64,000 bases of DNA from Tunturiibacter gelidiferens (GTDB lineage: Bacteria; Acidobacteriota; Terriglobia; Terriglobales; Acidobacteriaceae): assembly GCF_014201335.1 (NCBI RefSeq), contig NZ_JACHEB010000006.1:1-64000 (forward strand). Reading direction: 5' to 3'. Under the pieces are notes generated by a model, which saw only the letters and a program-made list of their open reading frames with translations, did no database searches and was not told the DNA's origin. Position 1 is the first letter of the stretch. The number at the start of each line of letters is the position of its first letter. Shown piece by piece: positions 63,633-64,000 of this stretch. The position numbers were made by a program, and so were the translations under genes.

Positions 63633-64000
63633 ATGGCAGTGCCAGTCTCGCAAGCCTGGACGGTTGCAACTTATGTTTTGAAGCAGAAGCTGATGGGACG
63701 GAAGAAGTATCCGCTTGTGCTGATGCTGGAGCCGTTGTTTCGCTGCAACCTTGCCTGCGCCGGCTGTGGAAAGATCCAATATCCCGCGCACATCCTGAAG
63801 GCCGAGTTGTCGCCTGAGGAGTGCTTTAAGGCAGTCGAAGAGTGTGGGACTCCGATGGTTGCGATTCCTGGTGGAGAGCCGCTGTTGCACCCGCAGATGC
63901 CGGAGATTGTTGCAGGTCTGGTGGCGCGTAAGAAGTACGTTTATATGTGCACCAATGCTCTGCTGCTAAAGGAAAAGCTGCACCTGTTCAAACCGAGCAA
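63633..64000 (+). CDS. hpnH: Adenosylhopane synthase (radical SAM), N-terminal part
   Basis: Only the first 122 codons lie in the window and no stop is reached. The product starts MAVPVSQAWTVATYVLKQKL and has the radical-SAM cluster motif CNLACAGC and the GGEP motif in AIPGGEPLLHPQ. HpnH attaches a 5'-deoxyadenosyl group to hopene to start C35 hopanoid synthesis. GGAGGAG lies six bases before the ATG. Its position straight after shc supports the call. Confidence 0.93.
   Translation, partial: MAVPVSQAWTVATYVLKQKLMGRKKYPLVLMLEPLFRCNLACAGCGKIQYPAHILKAELSPEECFKAVEECGTPMVAIPGGEPLLHPQMPEIVAGLVARKKYVYMCTNALLLKEKLHLFKPS

Noticed and set aside
1-64000. CRISPR arrays, tRNA, rRNA, prophage or IS elements
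   Set aside because: No regularly spaced repeats, no cloverleaf or rRNA sequence, and no transposase, integrase or phage structural gene was recognised.

Overview
The window looks like a chromosomal piece of an Acidobacteriota genome, most likely Terriglobales/Acidobacteriaceae (Edaphobacter, Granulicella or Terriglobus-like). The evidence is the combination of two very large Oar-type TonB-dependent receptors with a carboxypeptidase-regulatory N-domain, a PadR regulator paired with an ADOP-type ABC permease, a PEP-CTERM protein, a DUF1800/DUF1501 pair, a fused branched-chain 2-oxoacid dehydrogenase E1 and a hopanoid locus. The assignment is an inference from gene content; no rRNA or tRNA gene was seen.

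Positions 1-7260 are a gene graveyard. A TPR protein (1855-2803), an ADOP permease (2814-5504), a partial gene at the left edge, an unrecognised gene at 1252-1603, an SRAP/YedK remnant and an NmrA-like remnant are all broken by frameshifts or stops. Only a 291-residue unknown protein (380-1255) and a PadR regulator (5516-5854) remain open. From 7263 rightward nearly every gene is intact, so local decay is more likely than poor sequence.

Positions 7263-11277 (minus) form a sulfate-assimilation operon, cysD-cysN-cysH-tauE, in which CysH has the cysteine pattern of an APS reductase and CysN ends in what looks like a vestigial APS-kinase domain without a P-loop. Diverging from it is a TonB receptor (11924-15124) preceded by a structured leader that ends in an intrinsic terminator. 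Next come a CadD-like transporter, glutamate decarboxylase, a secreted Pro/Tyr-rich protein, a secreted esterase, and an overlapping pair truA / M20 peptidase. Both genes of that pair carry an in-frame copy of the same short hairpin-containing repeat.

Positions 22980-45800 hold a TolC-family protein, a PEP-CTERM protein, a YyaL-type thioredoxin-domain protein, the second TonB receptor, an MscS channel, a subtilase, a K+-independent H+-pyrophosphatase, the fused E1, DUF1800 and DUF1501 export-associated proteins, DoxX and a membrane-anchored alpha/beta-hydrolase fold protein that lacks its serine nucleophile.

Positions 45888-64000 hold a Rieske protein, a 40-codon gene for a secreted polyhistidine peptide (46338-46460), carA and carB with a terminator-like hairpin between them, a DapA-fold protein without the Schiff-base lysine, and the complete Tol-Pal operon on the minus strand (tolQ, tolR, tolA, tolB, pal, ybgF; tolA seems to start at an ATA codon). 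These are followed by recN, a 50-residue metallothionein (60220-60372), and ispH-shc-hpnH, which link isoprenoid supply to hopanoid synthesis. hpnH runs off the right edge.
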